A stretch of 64,000 nucleotides of DNA from Duganella aceris (lineage in GTDB: Bacteria; Pseudomonadota; Gammaproteobacteria; Burkholderiales; Burkholderiaceae_D), in assembly GCF_011090165.1 (NCBI RefSeq), contig NZ_JAADJT010000001.1, forward strand, positions 496,001 to 560,000, given 5' to 3'. Position numbers and translations under genes: made by a program. Of the stretch, positions 62,584 through 64,000 are shown piece after piece. Below the pieces are notes generated by a model. The model had not been told where the DNA came from and searched no databases. It was given only the letters and a program-made list of their open reading frames with translations. The number at the start of each line of letters is the position of its first letter. Position 1 is the stretch's first letter.

Positions 62584-63948
62584 ATGATCAAATCCTTCAT
62601 CCTCGCGGCCCTGCTGGCCGCCGGCGCCTGCGCCCACGCCGCCGATCCGTATCAACCGCAACCCTACGTCCAGTTCCAGCACGCTGAGTGGACCCGCAAC
62701 GCCAGCATCTACCAGATCAACACCCGCCAGTTCACGCCCGAGGGCACCTTCCACGCCGCCGAACAGCAGCTGCCGCGCCTCAAGGCGCTCGGCGTCGACA
62801 TCCTGTGGCTGATGCCGATCCACCCGATCGGCCAGGTCAAGCGCAAGGGCAGCATGGGCAGCCCGTACGCGGTGCGCGACTTCATGGCGGTCAACCCGGA
62901 GTTCGGCACGCTGGACGACTTCAAGCACTTCGTCGCCGCCGCGCACGGCCAGGGCCTGCACGTGATCCTCGACTGGGTCGGCAACCACACCGCCTGGGAC
63001 AACGTGCTGCGCACCAGCCATCCGGAGTGGTACGAGAAGAACCGCAAGGGCCAGCCGCATCCGACGCCGTGGTTCGACTGGGACGACATCATCGATCTCG
63101 ATTACGCCCAGCCCGGCCTGCGCCGCTACATGACGGAGGCGATGGCCTACTGGGTGCGCGAGGCCGGCGTCGACGGCTACCGCGCCGACGCCGCCGGCCT
63201 GATTCCGCAGGACTTCTGGGACCACGCCAGCCGCCAGCTGCGCGCCATCAAGCCGGTGTTCATGCTGGCCGAGTGGGAGAGCCGCGACATGCACGCGGTG
63301 GCCTTCGACGCCAGCTACGCCTGGACCTGGTGGGACGGCCTGCGCGCGGTCACCGAAGGCAAGGCCGACGCCACCTCGCTGTACACCTACTACGCGTGGA
63401 ACCAGAAGTTCTATCCGAAGCAGGCCTACCGCATGCTGTACACCACCAATCACGACAAGAACGCGTGGGACGGTACCGAGTTCGAGATCTTCGGTCCGGC
63501 GGTGGACGCGGCGATCGTGTTCTCCTTCGTCAGCGAGGGCATGCCGATGATTTACAACGGCCAGGAGGCCGGCAACCGCAAGCGGCTGGCCTTCTTCGAG
63601 CGCGATGCGATACAGTGGCAGCCATCGCCGTACGAGGCGCTGTATAAAAATCTGCTGGCCTTGAAGAAGCGGAATACGGCGCTGTGGAACGGCGAATGGG
63701 GCGCGACCATGGAGCAGGTGCCGAACAGCGCGCCGAAGCAGGTCTTCAGTTTCGTGCGGCGCAACGCCAAGGACAAGGTGTTCGCCGTATTCAACCTGAG
63801 CGCGAAGCCGGTGCAGGCCGGCTTCAGCGACGATCTGCATTTCGGCGTCTACCGCGATTTCGGCAGCGGCGAAACGGTGCGCGTCGGGGAAGGCAGCCGC
63901 TTCGAGATGGCGCCGTGGAGCTACAGGATCCTGGTGGGGACGGAATAA
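62584..63948 (+). CDS. secreted alpha-amylase family (GH13) glycosidase
   Basis: A 454-residue enzyme with a signal peptide ending AHAADP. The GH13 barrel motifs are VILDWVGNHT (region I), GVDGYRADAAG (region II, nucleophile D202), FMLAEWE (region III, acid/base E230) and YTTNHDKN (region IV, D291). The C-terminal beta domain is short. It hydrolyses alpha-glucans in the periplasm or outside. It follows the TonB receptor after a terminator and overlaps the next gene by one base (TAATG), so both serve the same uptake locus. Confidence 0.93.
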   Translation: MIKSFILAALLAAGACAHAADPYQPQPYVQFQHAEWTRNASIYQINTRQFTPEGTFHAAEQQLPRLKALGVDILWLMPIHPIGQVKRKGSMGSPYAVRDFMAVNPEFGTLDDFKHFVAAAHGQGLHVILDWVGNHTAWDNVLRTSHPEWYEKNRKGQPHPTPWFDWDDIIDLDYAQPGLRRYMTEAMAYWVREAGVDGYRADAAGLIPQDFWDHASRQLRAIKPVFMLAEWESRDMHAVAFDASYAWTWWDGLRAVTEGKADATSLYTYYAWNQKFYPKQAYRMLYTTNHDKNAWDGTEFEIFGPAVDAAIVFSFVSEGMPMIYNGQEAGNRKRLAFFERDAIQWQPSPYEALYKNLLALKKRNTALWNGEWGATMEQVPNSAPKQVFSFVRRNAKDKVFAVFNLSAKPVQAGFSDDLHFGVYRDFGSGETVRVGEGSRFEMAPWSYRILVGTE

Positions 63949-64000
63949 TGGAACAGCAAAACATCAACAGCGTGGTGATCGTCGGCGGCGGCACCGCCGG
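63948..64000 (+). CDS. flavin-dependent tryptophan-halogenase-like protein (partial, 5' end only)
   Basis: Only 17 complete codons are visible: MEQQNINSVVIVGGGTAG-type, with the FAD-binding GGGTAG loop. The spacing and sequence fit the tryptophan 7-halogenase family, whose members often sit beside TonB receptor and amylase genes. The coding start overlaps the amylase stop in TAATG. With so little sequence, other FAD oxidoreductases remain possible. Confidence 0.55.
   Translation, partial: MEQQNINSVVIVGGGTA

Overview
The window is high-GC, densely packed DNA that looks like a betaproteobacterium of the Oxalobacteraceae (Massilia/Duganella type). This is inferred from base composition, the gene families present, and a REP-like inverted repeat containing GGGGTCAGAGC. 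I cannot confirm the taxon without a search.

Layout. 1-1740: housekeeping genes on the minus strand (a cut-off thioredoxin-like gene, folE, nudC). 1928-11857: a giant plus-strand gene for a 3309-residue protein built almost entirely of 8-residue repeats. 12045-32888: about 20 kb of sugar-nucleotide synthesis, sugar-modifying and glycosyltransferase genes, nearly all plus strand and mostly overlapping or a few bases apart. They begin with a TPR-GT41 (O-GlcNAc-transferase-like) multidomain protein, followed by a dTDP-3-amino-sugar module (ketoisomerase, aminotransferase, acyltransferase), a nucleotidyltransferase/HAD module, a CDP-3,6-dideoxyhexose module (rfbF-rfbG-rfbH) with an SDR and a split transketolase, and an FkbH-like protein. 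32889-36382: a minus-strand type I secretion pair (HlyD-like adaptor, HlyB-like ABC exporter). 36628-43260 and 43658-50896: two more giant octad-repeat genes on the minus strand. 50897-51443 is an AT-rich gene-free stretch. 51444-64000 is ordinary chromosome: GlxA/DJ-1 genes, a di-haem peroxidase, a phosphoesterase lipoprotein, a two-component system, and a TonB receptor/alpha-amylase/halogenase run.

Main reading. The three giant proteins share related N-termini, a common octad (S/T-T-x-Q-I/L/V-x-A-L) and a common EF-hand-like C-terminal module. They have no Sec signal and no RTX nonapeptides, and a type I exporter of the RTX class (degenerate C39-like domain) lies among them. The intervening sugar island has glycosyltransferases and exotic sugar synthesis, but I see no flippase, polymerase, ABC polysaccharide exporter or initiating phosphoglycosyltransferase. 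I infer a dedicated system that makes giant Ser/Thr-rich repeat proteins, possibly glycosylates them in the cytoplasm, and secretes them as a surface layer, adhesin or matrix. The main alternative is an O-antigen locus next to its surface-anchored protein, as in the Caulobacter S-layer arrangement.

Hidden order in the repeats. Octads with Asp instead of Gln at position 4 (mostly E-T-A-D-L) recur at fixed spacings of 7 and 10 octads. The spacing alternates 7,10 in the traced part of protein 1 (17-octad, 408-bp superperiod) and runs 7,10,10 in proteins 2 and 3 (27-octad superperiod; 651 and 648 bp at DNA level, in near-identical tandem copies).
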